Shown: in pieces, positions 27,301 to 42,300 of the stretch
Position numbering within the stretch: the stretch's first letter is position 1
How the letters are laid out: each line of letters starts with the position of its first letter
Source: Chrysopilus asiliformis
Taxonomy: Eukaryota; Arthropoda; Insecta; Diptera; Rhagionidae
Direction: 5' to 3'
DNA length: 64,000 nucleotides
NCBI GenBank assembly: GCA_964034945.1
Contig: OZ035961.1
Location: forward strand, 182,001 to 246,000
Program-made: the position numbers and the translations under genes
Notes under the pieces: generated by a model
The model's input: only the letters and a program-made list of their open reading frames with translations
The model's database searches: none
What the model was told of the DNA's origin: nothing

Positions 27301-30300
27301 TCACCGTCGACCGGGCCACCAACTGGGCTAAGTCTATCTCCTGCAACCGCAAGTGGTGAGCATACACTTCTAAAATCCAACCTAAATAAAATAAAATAAA
27401 AAAATCTGATAGAAATGATAACAGCATCGCACCACTGGAACTTGTATATAGTTGTAGTAGCAATAACATCAGTAGGTAGTGCCACTATAATGCGATAACG
27501 GTAGCCATAATAAACGATATTTTCCTTGAGTAAAATCCTCGTCCTTGGGCAAACATTCCAGAACGTTATATCAAAGCTATACCAACCATCAACATCATGT
27601 ATGTGTGGTGAGAGGATATTGGAAAAAGTTTTAAGTCTGACAAATGCACACTTTTTTGTGCAAATATTATCTATTTTCCCTGCTGGGCTCTGTCTCTTAT
27701 GAGACAGAAGCCAAAATTTTATTTCAATCGGCCTTGGAGTTTTCGTTATGATTAACTAAGACTTTATACTTTGTTTTTCTCAGTTTTGTTTAAATCTTGA
27801 GGACCGATAACTTGACCGGTCAATAATCAATTTTCCTTGCGAACCACGAAACTTTCGCGTTTTCCCTCGTAGGAAACTTGCCCCCAGCAGGACTTTCATC
27901 TTAAAATAGGAAACATCTTCAATGTTGCTGCAATTACACCATCAATGTTTGTAAAAGTGGGGGCGAAATATATTTGATTATTTTTATCAATATTACTGCA
28001 GCTTTTCGGATATTCTTTACAAATGTTAAAATGTTGTTAATCATTGATTTAATGTTGATAAGAAAATATATATCGTCGCCCATTAATTTTCTACTTAATT
28101 AATTTTCTTCTCATTTTGTCATTTCCATAAAATTAATCTCAATTATTTACCGCATGGAACACAAAAGCTCTATGATGTCCTAACAAACGTATATAGTTGT
28201 TACATTCATTATATAATTATATACTACAGTTAAATATGATGATTGCATATGCTATACATTTTTAGAATATAGTATGCCAATGTTACATTTCTAATGAATT
28301 CTCGCTTTAATATACAACCAGCCCAACATTACCGACAATTCTATTCAAACGATATACGTATATGTGTGTGCAAGGTACATTCACCGATTCACTGATTTAA
28401 ACATTTACAGGTGATGCTAGTTCACCCCATGGAGCCACCTGTATACAGTACATCAATAATGGCGATATAACGAATTCAAAGCCATCATCACCTAGTTCTC
28501 CTGCTGGGGCTGGTAATGAAGGACTCACTAGACAACAATTGGATCTCATTAGTCAAATTATGCAGCAGACTAAGCAGGCTAGCGCCCAAATCACAGTAGC
28601 GACAAACGCTATTGGTCTGAAAAATCATCATCAGCAGCAGCAACCGAGGCCACGAACGTGGAATATGCAGGTAAGGATCAGCAACATAATCGCCAACATT
28701 TTAGTATTTTTCACTCGTTAACATCAGCTAAAATGTGGAAATTCATTTGGATAACGCTTTATGTATAGCAAGGCACTATCAACAAAAGTATTAACACCAA
28801 TTTGCTTAATTGGCAACATGGCAACACCCATTGAATTACACATTTCAATGAAAATTTTTAAAATGCATCACAGGATGATTCTTACTTTCTTATACGTGGT
28901 ATAATAAAGTATTGTATTCATGAAAAATTTCGACCTCTTAATTTTGCCTGAAAACATATCCCGAGCACTTTTGAGTCGATTGAAGCATATTGTATTCAAA
29001 GATAAATTTCTGTGTGTTAGTCTGCCAGCCTATGTACAAGATTTCTCAAAAACTTATACAGCTATAGCCATGAAGTTTTACAGATGTGATTGGTCCTGGT
29101 TTGGACGATCGCTGGAAATCCGTTAACCGGAAGTAACCAAAATGGTGGCTGTTTAAAAATCGTAATTTCCTTTTCTGCCGTTTACTCCGAAACTAAGCGT
29201 TTTTCAGTAGTCTTTTTTATGATAAAAGTTGAAGACAGTAAAATTTAGTGTAAATTATGCACAAACGTAGATTTTGTATAAGAAAGTTATGTGCTGTTCA
29301 CATCAGATATTTTTTCTGAGAACTCTTTTAGCCGATTTAATTTTAAACTCATCATCAAATTGAAATGTCTGCTAAAATTCAATCTATTAAAATATTTTTT
29401 TGTCATTTTGTGCTTTATGAAATCCGGATAGTAATTTCGTACATAATTTCATTAAAGGAATTTTTCGAATGTTATATTACCTACAATATAATTAAATCAT
29501 TGGTGCAGTAGACCGCAGCAATAATTAGGGAATCATTTTCATTTAGACTTGCGATTTAATCTTAAATTTTTCCGCGAGTTTTATTCAACTGTCGCAGAAT
29601 AAATTCGCTTAGCCAAAGATGTCAAAATTTAGATTTATTCCAGAGATTTCCTTTGAAAAAATTCCAGTTCCGGTGTCTTCAGGAAAAAATTTCAGAATGT
29701 TGTATCGTAAAGTAAATGGATCAAAGAAAGGTATCTAAATTGTGCAAAAATGCCTGAACCCTTTTGATTAAACATTTGGCATACATATTCTTCGTAGGTC
29801 TGTTTCCAACATAGTAGTCCATGTGTTAGGAAAAGTAGGTAGAGGGGAAAAAGCGATGGTTCCGAAGCTTTGTGCCTCTGCTGTGTTTGGGAAAAATTGT
29901 TTTGGGATTAGCGTATAATTTAGTATATTAAGCTCAAAGTTAGTCTGGGCTTCATGGTACTTATTTTCGATCGACTAACTAGTCGAACTAGCCGACACTC
30001 ACTCATAAAAAATATTTGTTATTTTCCAGATTATGATTACTTAAACCAATTCATGCATTACCCAAGTAGAGCTGGTACAGTCAAACTATCCAGAATGAAT
30101 GTCGGCCTTCTTAATCAGTTTTGGTCGACTAATTCCTGCGACTAGTTAGTCGGTCGAAAAAAAGTTACATGAAGCCACCCCTAATTTCACTAATAAACTA
30201 TTTAAAAAAAAGCATCTGTCAATGAAAAAATATTAAATTGTACCAATTTTTTACTACAATTCTCAACCTTTAAAATATTGGATATTCCTCTGAACTTCAT

Positions 30301-33300
30301 TTTCCTACAAGTTTGGCTCTAGTCACGTTTTTAGTCGTTCTTTACAAAGCTTGTAATTCAGAGAGTGACCGATTGTAAATTTAAAAATGGATGCCAAACG
30401 CAAAAACTCATTTATCAAACAATAAACAAAAAAATTATCAAACAATATGGTCGTAAAAAATTCAAATATAAATTTTTTATGAACAGTAATTTGTAACTAT
30501 AAAATAAAATACATGTAAATGAGCTATGAAAGCTCCTATTAGAATATTGTAAGTCTTGCAGTAAATGCAATTAAAGAATCTGATGATAACAAATTTCAAA
30601 TAAAGAAAATTTTTGCGTACATCAATGAAACATTTCCTTTGTGAAATTATCTTTATAAAATTTTACTAGAACCGTATATGCCTTAATGATGGGAAGAATT
30701 CGACAATGCTATATAAAACAATGCTTGATAAAACCGACGACATGACATCTTTTAATTTGAAAGCATTTCTCTAAATTGAATTCTTCACCTACCATTTAAA
30801 CATTTCATTAGTAAATTGGTTTTTCTTTTGTATTAATGTATGAATGTTTTATCTCTGCCAAAGGATCGACATCAGGAGTCGTTACAAAAATTGGAATTCC
30901 AACAAATAAAAGCTTCATTGGGAAACTTTGATGTAATGTAATCCGCCCCGTCTGTAATGAGTGAAAAGGAATCGTACAGTGTAGCGCATTTACGTACAAC
31001 TGTGGTATCTCTTTAAGATCTACCATCTTGTATATTTCGGACAAATATAAATTTATCTTTATATATGATGGTAGTACGTTAGGATTTGGCATATACGAGT
31101 ACTCCTTGTTAGTATAGAAGCATTCCACGTGTATATAAGACTTTAAAATGTTACAAGTTTCCGTTCTTGTTTCAATTACTTTAAGAACATCGATAAACAT
31201 CATTTGACTTGGCTTTATTTACATTTAATCTCCGTTCAAATATTGATTTCAAGGCATTTATATACGCCAAGGATTTTTCAGGGCGCTGTACTGAAAATTT
31301 CTGTGTAAAGCTTTACAATCTCGCTTCTCTGTTCGTCGGGATCGTTTGAATTCAATGTTCTATATTTGATTGACCTGCTATCCATCTCGATCCAAACCGA
31401 AAGTATTCAAACTTTAGTACTTTAGTAAGGATCTACAGGATTTTTTTCCTTTAGCCACAATGTACAAAATCTACGAGGAGTTCGTAAATAGTAAATGTAT
31501 CTATTTCATTTCTTTGCATTGCTCAACAAATATATACAATAATCGAGCCGATATTGATACGCAATTGCCATGCAGATTTCAATTAGTTTACACGAGAAGT
31601 CATAGTTTCTAAATTACACCTACATACAGATGAGTTATACTCGTCAACAAGGAGGCAAAATCTTCGTTGTATCCCAGTTAAACACCATCGAATTCAATGT
31701 AAACATAAACTTCGGGATGCTCTTAGGGACGTTAATTTTTTAGGGAGAAATACGAAAATTCGAGATATCAGAGCAATTTCTCTACAGTCACACAATTCTA
31801 TCTCATCGTATATCTCTGCTTACGTATAAAGCCGAAAAACTCCATCAACCCTCGTTACCTTGCTAAAGCGGTAAAAGGAATCAGCCGTGTGGTGGTATAT
31901 CCCGGCAATACTTCCAAGTTGTTCCTCTTGAATGCTATTACTCTGTGATTTATTCCCGAAAACCTCAAAAAGGTCGAATTGAATTATAAAAATTGACGGC
32001 ACAGAGAAGATGCTCAAAATAGAAGTTGATATTTATCGGCTCAGTTCGTTGAGCGTCGATATCGTAATTCATTGCATAGTAAATAGGATTTTGGGGGATG
32101 CGAAACAGTATAGAATGGCGGAGACAGGGTAAAACGTTTGAGAAAATGTTCCATCTTGATAAAACTTGACATTTTGTAAGTTGAAATATGATGTACTTAT
32201 CGAATACGGCAATTTCAATATTCTAAAGATACAAAACCAAATGAAAATAAAAAAACTGTTACATAATTTTTGGCATTTTATTTTTCCGCTTTTGAAAAGT
32301 TTATCGAAGTTAATTTTTCATCCAACTAAATGAGATACTGAAATGCCTTTGAGTATTTTTTTTTTATCCATATACGAGTTATCGTCTGTGATGTTCTTTT
32401 TAGAAATATCTCCTTATTTATGCACAGGACTGAATATCACATCTAATGTCTAGTAAAATATATGAAATCCCGCTATAAAAGTATCTGGAATCTGACATAT
32501 TAATTACTTAATGTTATTGGGAATAACTTTTGCTTCACCGGCCACGCAATTTCTGTATAGAAAATATATATGTATACATTATTTAACCGCATTATTTTAA
32601 ATGGAAAATTACGAGGATAAAATGTTAACCTGTGGAAACATCAGCTAACTTTTCAAATTTCTGTGGTTTTATGCGGTTTACCTTAATTGTTACAAGAAAT
32701 TTTTTCTACATCAATCATAGATGTTGATTGAACTAAATGACAACAAATCCAAGACTCTTGTTCTTATAAGATTTTATCTGCGGTCTCCCATAACAGTTTT
32801 TTAAAATAAAAAATTGTGAAAAAAATATCTAGTAAGCCTGGGGAAGGCTTACTGTTGCACTAGTGGGGAAGCTAGTGCAACAGAATCTGGTGACGGTTAG
32901 CTTCCAAACCAGATACAGGACCTTAAGCCCAATTCAGACTAACGATTGCGATTACGATTAAAGCTTCTCGACCAATAAGATCAAAGCTTTCAACGATAGG
33001 GACATGAAAGCTTTGATCTCATTGGTCGAGGACGCTCAATCGTAATCGCAATCGTTATGCTGCGTTTACACGAATGACAAATTTGTCATTTTTTTTGTCA
33101 TAAATTGTCATTATCGTGTAAATAGTAACATTTTTGTCATGACAATCTCTCATAAAAGAATAAACTTGTCCATTCTTTTATGACAGATTATCATTATCTG
33201 TCATTCGTGTAAACCCAGCATTAGTCTGAATTGGGCTTTAGTGTGGATTTCAGTCCACAGTGAACAGTAGGAAAAACTTCGGATGTGAAAACATGCAGAA

Positions 33301-36300
33301 AAATACTACAGTTTGTTTTTTTTCTTATGAACTATTAATTGAGAAATTCGAATCAGTAATGTGAAATAATTTCTGACAAATATGGCAAATGCGAACGGTC
33401 TTTTAAACACATACTAAGCATACACAATATTCTTCATAACCCGATACCATTTTCTAGACTGTCACTCGAGTAGAACGCCAAAGGACATGAAACCTTGATA
33501 ATACTACTGTTTTCACCAGACAGACAGAAAATCATGTTTACGTAGCTTTTTTATCTTTTAATTTTTACTCTTCAGCCACTTAAACGTTTCAAACTTAAAC
33601 AACACAACACAAATTATTAAAGGATGGATAAGGCATCCCTTTTAAAAACTCACCATTGCCGCATGCTAACCAAAACCCAAGCGTATTTTCCTTTTTCACT
33701 ACTCCAATTGATGTGAAAAAGGAAATCCTAGAAACATCAAAAGCACAGTAGTCATAGTGAAGAAAACTCACAGTAGAATATCCTGAATTTCTTATTTATG
33801 CTTTTAAAAAAATTGGCTGGCTGGCTGTGCTGCAACTACGAGGGCAGTAAGACTATAATTAAAATCTTGTTAAGAAAACATAATACTTTTTAAATTTAAA
33901 TAGAAAAATACTTAGTCTTCCCTAGCGTTTTTCCATTTCGAATCAGCTTTGAAATATTGAATTTTCATCTTCTTTTTGCTTCGAATCTACAAGTTCTTTG
34001 CTATCGTCATTTTCTGCAGAAATAAAATTTATCAGATTAAAAACTAAAGAAAATGCAAAGTAGTAAAAACTATATATAGAGAAAATGAAAAAATCCTCAT
34101 ACATCAAAAGCGTTGTACAAAATACTAAAAATGACAACGGGAAGTGAAAAGATTTTCTCTTTATTTCTGTTTTACAGTATTTTATATTTTGTTAAACATC
34201 ATGAGCATCTGTTTCACATGGATGGATTATGATGTAATTTTTATCTCGAACGTTTCTAATATCTACAGCGTAAATTACATCTACACAGATCCAGAGGAAT
34301 ATGTTTAAATCAAAACCTGATACACACTATTTACTAATTTTGGCCCATGGTTTAGTTTAGTAAAGGGTTTGAGAGGTATTTTTCTTAACGAAAAATGGAC
34401 TCGTAAAAGCCGGAATTAGAAAGGATTAAAATAGAATCCTATATATTCGAACTTTAAAGGGCTTGGTAGAAGCAAGGAAAATAAAACATAACGTCATAGG
34501 ATTATTCAGTTTTCGTATGTATGCGTATTGAATGCATGTATTCGAAAATCAAAAGGATTATAGTTAGCTATGTAAGTATTTGTACAAGTGTTAGTTGCTT
34601 TTAGAGCTGGTACGTTAATATAAAAAGGGTTAAGTAATTTATTATGGCATCCTTAAATGCTAGTTCAAAATTTTGAAAAGGATATTTTTGCAAGGTTTTA
34701 ACAAAATTCAATGTTTTTTCTTGGTATACAATAAACCAAATGTGAATATCTAATCGCAGAATAGCTCTTTAAAGATATCAAAATTTCATTTAAAATGTCT
34801 AACAAAAATAAAACGTCCAAAACCTTTTCTTCATACGGTGAATACTGCCCTAACGATTACTTGAGCAATTGTGATTAAATATTCAATTGAATTTATGTAA
34901 TTTAATTGGATTTTTACTTTCCTCTTCTATAGATGGAAAGTATTGTATTCATGACGTATCTTAAATAACTCGAGAACGCGTTGACCTAGCGTCTTGAATT
35001 TTTTTTGTAAAAAAGTTTTAAAAAAAGTTATTTGCGATTTTTTTGAAAACGATGTGTCAAATCAAAATATTAACAAACACAAAAAGTGTTCAAAATGTGT
35101 CTTTTGATTACTCTTCAATACATCAAAATTCGATTGAACCTCTCCTTCCGTCCATAAAAAATGTTTATTCCGGGAAAGAGACTTTTGTTAAATATTTTTA
35201 ATAACAAGATTTTAATACAATAGTAATTGGAGTACTTAATTTATACTTATTTCGCCTACTTAAATTATAAAATTTCGCATTTCTCAAATTAATTTCCTTA
35301 ACAGGCAAATTAACCACCATCAAGCTCATCTGTTACGGATTATTTTACAATTTCTAGAGAATAAAGCTCTTTTTTGCAACAATTTTAAAATAACATTTCA
35401 TTAAGCAGCCTAAAGCCATAAAACCTATTCAAAATCACTCTTAACAAACAAAAGTAAGAAAATTTTGTATGAAAATCAAATACAATGAAACGAAATATTA
35501 TTTAATGCCAACAATAACAGCAATAATAATAACGACAGCTAGAATACAATACTAAAAAAGAATTCTGTAAGTGGTATTATAGCTCAATTTCTAATAATAA
35601 AGTACTTATAGCAACAAATAAAACTTTTAAAGCTGATAATTGGAAACTTGACTTTAACATTTCTTCATTTCCTTTTTGCTAAGTCATATAAACAACGATA
35701 ATATAAAGAGAAATAAAGCTGGGATCAAGGATATTATTATTTATTCTTTTTTTCCATTTCGATAAACAGAGCACCTTTGTTTGTAACAAGTTATACCGAT
35801 ATACAAACGTATATTTACACAAAAAAAACCGAAAATTTTGTATTAAAGTGTATATAAGTTGTAATATTGTTTATCGGTGCTACACATCATACACGTTGGT
35901 ATTTAGATATTGTATAGGTTTTCAATAAATACCAAACCATATCTCACCTCTTACCACCGTCTCCTTTCGAAACGAATTCGTTTTGATTCCTTTCGACTTG
36001 CCCATATCTTAGAGAAGAAATAATACACGAAACAAGAAACTTCTTGAGCCCCTAAAGTCGTATATATTTGTAGCCTAATTGGATGCTGAAATCCGCTTAC
36101 AGACAATAAACCTTTATTCAAACATTCAGCAAGTTTTAGCAGAAAACAAGGTTCTCGTTCCTCATTTTTGTTCATTCCTTGGTTATTTGTGTATATGGTA
36201 TGACTTCATACACACATTTTTACAATATGCCAATACATCTTAGCATATCCCCAAACCCATATTGCCTAGAATCACCATTCTTCCGATTTATACAAGTTCT

Positions 36301-39300
36301 CCCCGCCAATCCCTATCTGTATTCATCTTCATTTTCAATGCCTATTTCTTCACGAAAAAAAAAATCTAGCCGCCCGCCCATCTCTCTTTTTCAGAAATAA
36401 ACAGGAGTTGCACACCGATAAGATATCTTTTCTCTGGTTACTATACGCTATATTGCCATACGATCCCAACCTATTTTCGATTTTGGCAAATTTGTGTGAA
36501 TATCATCAAAATAAAACATACAGCAGCCCAAGGGAAAAAGTTTCTGTTTTTTTTTTATTTTCGCCTTTCATTCAACTCAAATTTATAGATAGCAAATAGA
36601 TATGAAAAGATAGATACGCAGATATTGTCATGTTGACAAAAGAGGCACGATTCCGTTTCAGATTCCAATACGATGTTCTCCACAACACAGATCGATGAGT
36701 AGCTGACAACAATTCAGCATGTGCGACAATTTCAAAACGGATGGGGGATTACCATTGCTCCCGGAACCCCGAACTCTGGAACCTGCTGGAACCTTTTTGA
36801 GAGCTCAAAACCGCCAACCCGAAAAGACAACACAACCAATACTATCGCAACATCATCAATAGCTACAGCCATCATTACAATCAGTCAGAGTTCTGAGCCT
36901 ATGCTAAAATATAAAAATCACAAGATTGGCGAATTGTGTCGCAATCAGAATAACAATCAATAAAAAAAATATAGCGAATGACGACGAAAATAACAAGAGA
37001 CAGACCGAGTACGAGGAAAGAAAGAATTATCCACATAAATATTGATGTGACTGATATTAATTCTTGAGGGACCATCGTGTAATAGCTTTTAGGGCGTATA
37101 GAAATGTCCCATTAAACCATAAGAGTTGGCTGAAATGTGCGGCATTTCTACTCAACAAATTACGTTTGTTGGGCCGATGGCATATTAGAAGCACCCCTAA
37201 ACCTACTTAAAGAATCAAACTGCTTTAACGTATCACAAAACGCCCTCGAAGAGAATTCGGCATTCCACCATAAGTCAAAGTTGAAACGAGGAACTTTAGA
37301 GAAAGTAGTGGCAGCAGGTTGGAAAAGGACTTTTGGCGGAACTGTACCACTATATTCACCCCTCGCCCGTCATGGTGACCCATTTCAAATCGATAATCAA
37401 TTGGTAGCCCAAAATATTACGAATGCTTTTGTCGCACGGACTGGGAGCTACCACCATTTGGAAAACCATCCCCACAAATCACCCCCAATATACTAGAATG
37501 AAAAGCAACGACGACCACAATTCGATTGAATAAAATTCGAGCGCTGGAAATGGTGCGGTTTCGCTCCTTCCTAGCCACTTTTGTGTTATTCACAGCCAAC
37601 CTCTAACCCTCGGCTACCCATATTTCCTGTGCTCGCTTTCAATTTAAATAAAAACGGGAAAATTTTTAACGTCAAACTCAATTACTTCTGGTGGAATATT
37701 AAAAATTATGATCTCCATAAATTTGAATTTATTAAAAATTGCAAAGCAACGCCATCCCCCCAGGGTGGACGTTTGTATCAACCGATTGGGTGGAATCAGC
37801 TTGAATTAAAATCAAAAAAGCTTTGAAAAAGGAAACAGCAAATCCGTTTTGGACTACGGAATATATCCTGGTGAAATTCAGTTATTTTCATGGATGGCAT
37901 AACAACTGCTGGGAAACGGTATTTGGGGAGATTCGATTCGCAATTATACATGCAAATTGTGTGGTCGAATGTTTTTATTGTATTTCGTTTAAATGCCAAC
38001 TCATTCCTTTTGTTTTTTTTTATCCAAAAGTTATCCCTTTTCAACTTTCGCAAATAAAACGAATTTCAAATTCAATTTCGAAATCACATATCAGGCATTT
38101 TCAACAGAATTGTTTTAAATATCCCCTCAAACCGTTCTTTTGCAGCATCATTGGTTTCTATTGTTTGTTCTTTTTTTCAGTCTAGATTTCACGCAAATTT
38201 TTTTTCATACTTATGTTTTATAAAATCAAATGATAAATTTTCATAAATTTTCGCACGTGAATATCCTTGTTATGGCATGGAAAACGACTACACTTACATG
38301 TATGCGTTGTGTTTTTTTTTTGTATTGCCTTAACGAATTAAATTGTGACAAAACCAATAAAATGGTAAATATGACTTTAAAACAAATTCAAAAGCATCCG
38401 AAGTTTTATAGTTGTCGAAAACGGTTATACCATATGACATATCAAAGCTACCATAGCAAAGCCAAGTTGATAAGTAAACGACTACCATTGAGTCGAGAAG
38501 AATTTTCCACAAGAGTTGCCTTGGCCCATCAGCCTTCTCCCAATGTTCATTTTATGGCTAGAATAAAAAAAAACTGTAGTCAGGAGCATAAGGACATACG
38601 GTGAGCATAGAATATGCAAAAAGAAGACAGAAAAACTCATACCCGTCGCAATGCCCACCCCGAATCACACAGCATTGATCCACACTTTTCGAATTCGAAT
38701 TGAGATCCTGAATTCCGAAGCGAAATATGTAGGTATCCAGACTGTATGTACACGAATGGCAACAGGCGAATCTTCACAGAAAGGGCAACCAAACAGTCTG
38801 CAGAATAAAAGTCGGTTTGATGTGCTTTTCGCTTCAGTCGGTTGGAAACGCGCCATTTGGTGTACAGAACATTTCGTTTCCCAAGCATTCGATTCAATGT
38901 TCCACGAATTTCATGCAATAAAAGTAGTTTGGACTCAGTTCCATCTGTACAATTTTTTTTTTTAGGAAATGATACCATAACAACTATCACCAATGCTGCT
39001 GTTGTGTGCTAATTCTTGAGTCCTCGAGCTTCTGTCAAAACACTAAAATTCGAAACATTTTAATACACTTCAACATAGTGCACTACATACTACATAGTTC
39101 GTACAGATATACAGATAAATCTCAGAAATATTTAGTAAAGGGAAATTTATCCATCGTTGTTGTCCCTAGAAGTATATAAAAACAATAATAGAGACTAAAA
39201 ACGAGAAAAATAGTGAAATGAAATAAATACTGGGAAAAAATGTCTGGAAATGAAATATGTTTCACTGACTTTAGATTGAAAGGAATCGGGCTGGAACTAG

Positions 39301-42300
39301 TTTAGTGCCGATAAAAACCTTGAAGATTTAAAACTTTAATTTGTTGCCATGTATTTAGAATGGGAATTTCGTATCCGATCCACTCAAGCAAAAATAGCCA
39401 ATTTGATGGATGAACATATTAAAAATCTTGCTTTCCGATTTATCTTGTTCTTTGAAATCGGTTTTATTTACAATCCCCATTACATGGAGTATCAATTTAC
39501 TGAATTTTTGTTTACAAAGAGCAGAAGATTTCTTTTTATTATCACCAAAACATAGAACGAAATTCAACCAACGAATCAATTGTGTATGAGTAATACAAAT
39601 TTTATTAGTACTTAAATAAATTTTAAAACCCCCAATTCAAGAGTTCATGAAAACAGATCGATAAATTGAGAAATTTTGCATCGTATCAAGATTACGATTA
39701 TTATTTGTTAGCTTTTATATAAAATAAAGTCATAAAAAATGCATTACCTATCCGAGGGGAACAAATTTTAAGTATATTTAATAGTTAAACCACAATATTG
39801 TCGAATGTAGGCAAATTAAGCTTTGCCGAGGGATTGAAAGTTCAGACTATGAACTATTTTTTTTTTCTAAATAAAATTTGCGCCTCCCCAGAGTTTCGCA
39901 CAAAGCGATTTCTATTATGCGTAATTTTTCAGAAACCTTACTTCCGCGTTATAGTACAAAGATTTCCTTTGATCCTCAACGATGACAATATATTTCATAC
40001 TAAAATCTCTCTCAAAACACGCGCACAAAAAGCTAAGCTTTGATTGTCACACTTAATTAAAATCATATCTCTGTTTTATATCATTTCGTTAAAGAAATCC
40101 ATGCCAACCGGACCAAAGATAATTCTCATTTCAAATTCAAACAGTCTGACCTTCGATCAGTGCCTTCAATAAGGACACTTATCATCAACTTCTTTTTATA
40201 TGAGAATCTAACGTAAATCCGAAAAATTAATTCTGAGTGACACTAACTTTGGCATTTAATCCGAATCTGAAAAAAAAATCGACGACCACAATGGAAGGAG
40301 TGCTCGTTAACAAAACGACGACATGAAAAAAATTGAATATAGAAAAATCGAATATCTACTAGAGAAAAAATAACGATAAAAAAAATCATTCACCAACGGA
40401 CCAGCATACGAATAAATAGACCGAAAAGGACCTTGTCGTTCGTTGAGCTGTTAGATTTATACAATAAAGAGTAAAAAAAATGCTAAAATTACAATTCTAG
40501 TCACTTTGACAACTTGATTATCATATTTATGAGAAATTCATTTTATGTTTTTTGTCACTATATCCCCACCCAAAAAGATAAACATCGTCCTTTCTACGTA
40601 TAAATGTATCCATAAAAAATAGATGATTTTTTATTATGAAGTCAATCAGAAGCTATTCTTAAATATCAAGATATTTCTCACAAATATGAGATCTGTATTT
40701 AATTTTCTGAATTTATTTTTCAAAAAGACACAATTACAGCAGACTCAAACGAAATCGCCGACGTCAATTGAAAGTGTTACAACGGCAACAATAACGACTA
40801 CAAGTGTAAATCATCATTCGCAGCGTCATCAGCAACATCAACAACATCAGCATCCAGTGCAGCAACAGCATACTAATATTCAACATCAGGTCACAACTCA
40901 ACCACAGCAGCAACAAATCCTTCAACAATCCCTGCAGACGCAACAGCCACATGCGACACATGCCTTAAACATAGTTAAAGTTGATCAAAAGCCAGTCGAA
41001 TGTAATTTGTGCCATAGAAAATTTAAGAATATACCAGCTTTAAATGGTCATATGCGACTCCATGGTGGCTATTTTAAAAAAGACACAGAGACAAAGAAAT
41101 GCGAGAAGAAGGAGACGCCTGGACCACCATTACAAACGGCCAGTATCGGCGTCAGAGCTTTGATCGAAGAGAAGATAATTAGTAAAAGGAGTAAAGATTT
41201 AAAGGTAAGCACAATATACTATAGCTGTATTCTTAACCTGTCCAGAATTAGCAATTCGATATTTCGTGGGTTAAGAATAGGGTTTGTCAGACCCAGGTTT
41301 TATTTGGGTCGACGACTGCTCTATAATGTATGAAATTTGAAAGTGTAATTTGGATGGGACTACAACATTTGTAAGGTTTACAACCTACTATGGGAGAGGT
41401 TTTGGTTTTCTATCCTATGACATGCTACCAAGTCAAGACAATTCAATTTCTTTTACCGAAACGGGTAGTGCTATTGCTGGGTCTGCGCCTCTGGTGGATA
41501 ACAAATCTTACAAATGTTGAAAGCCCATTGAGTGGCTGGCCTTTTAAAATTCAAAAAATATATTACCAAAAACTTTTAAATTATCCTTTTTTTTCCAGGG
41601 TGCCTTTGTAGTTCCTGCCCCTCCACTAGCATCAGTTCGCCGCATTTGCGAAGCGGAAGGTTTTTTAACGCCAAAAACACCAACCATTATAGGAACATCA
41701 ACAAACTCGCCGTCCGGGACAATCACAAGTCTTTCACAGACCGTGACTACAGCAGCACTCGGAACATCCCTGCAGGTCCAGAAGCATAGCCTGCATCACA
41801 TCACAAACGCCAGTGTTGCCACGTCCACAAATAATGCACCCGCTGAAACAAAAGATGCAACCCTTATTGAACTACTGAAGCGCGGGACAAAGGTTGCGGT
41901 CAAAAGGACATGTTCTGACCCCGGACAGGTAGTAGATGCGGATGCCACATCAACAGTAATACTGCCTTCGGATCCATCCCTGTCGGCTCCCACCACTCCC
42001 ATCGCCACTCCGCCTTTGGCAATTTCCCTTGCCGGCGATACAACTCCGTTATCCCTAACCATATCACAGGCTCCGAATGGCACGGGAGACGTCTTCACGC
42101 TGGCCTACTCGACCGATTCGTCGACGACATTTTTCGGAGATAACGACGTCTACAGCGTTTCCGATACGGCCATGCTCCTGCAGGCCGTCGACTCAATCCA
42201 ATTACTCAACGATTCCACAGCAGCTGACCAGCTGGATGAGATCGCGTCACTCAGCGACTATTCCCTGGGTGCTGGTGGCGATAGTTCTGCGATGGCGGAA

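Larger units (their letters stand above)
28671..40739 (+). other. Intron 5 (12 kb)
   Basis: It holds the hAT-like MITE, the decayed minus-strand segment, the hairpin cluster, nested MITEs and repeat family B. Region 36150-39000 is less AT-rich and has several plus-strand open frames of 80-124 codons, in different frames and without recognised products. An alternative promoter or non-coding exon could be here, but none is supported. Confidence 0.8.

Noticed and set aside
36179..39579. Run of plus-strand open frames of 60-124 codons
   Set aside because: Successive frames are out of phase, no domains are recognisable, and the minus strand is equally open; probably lower AT content.
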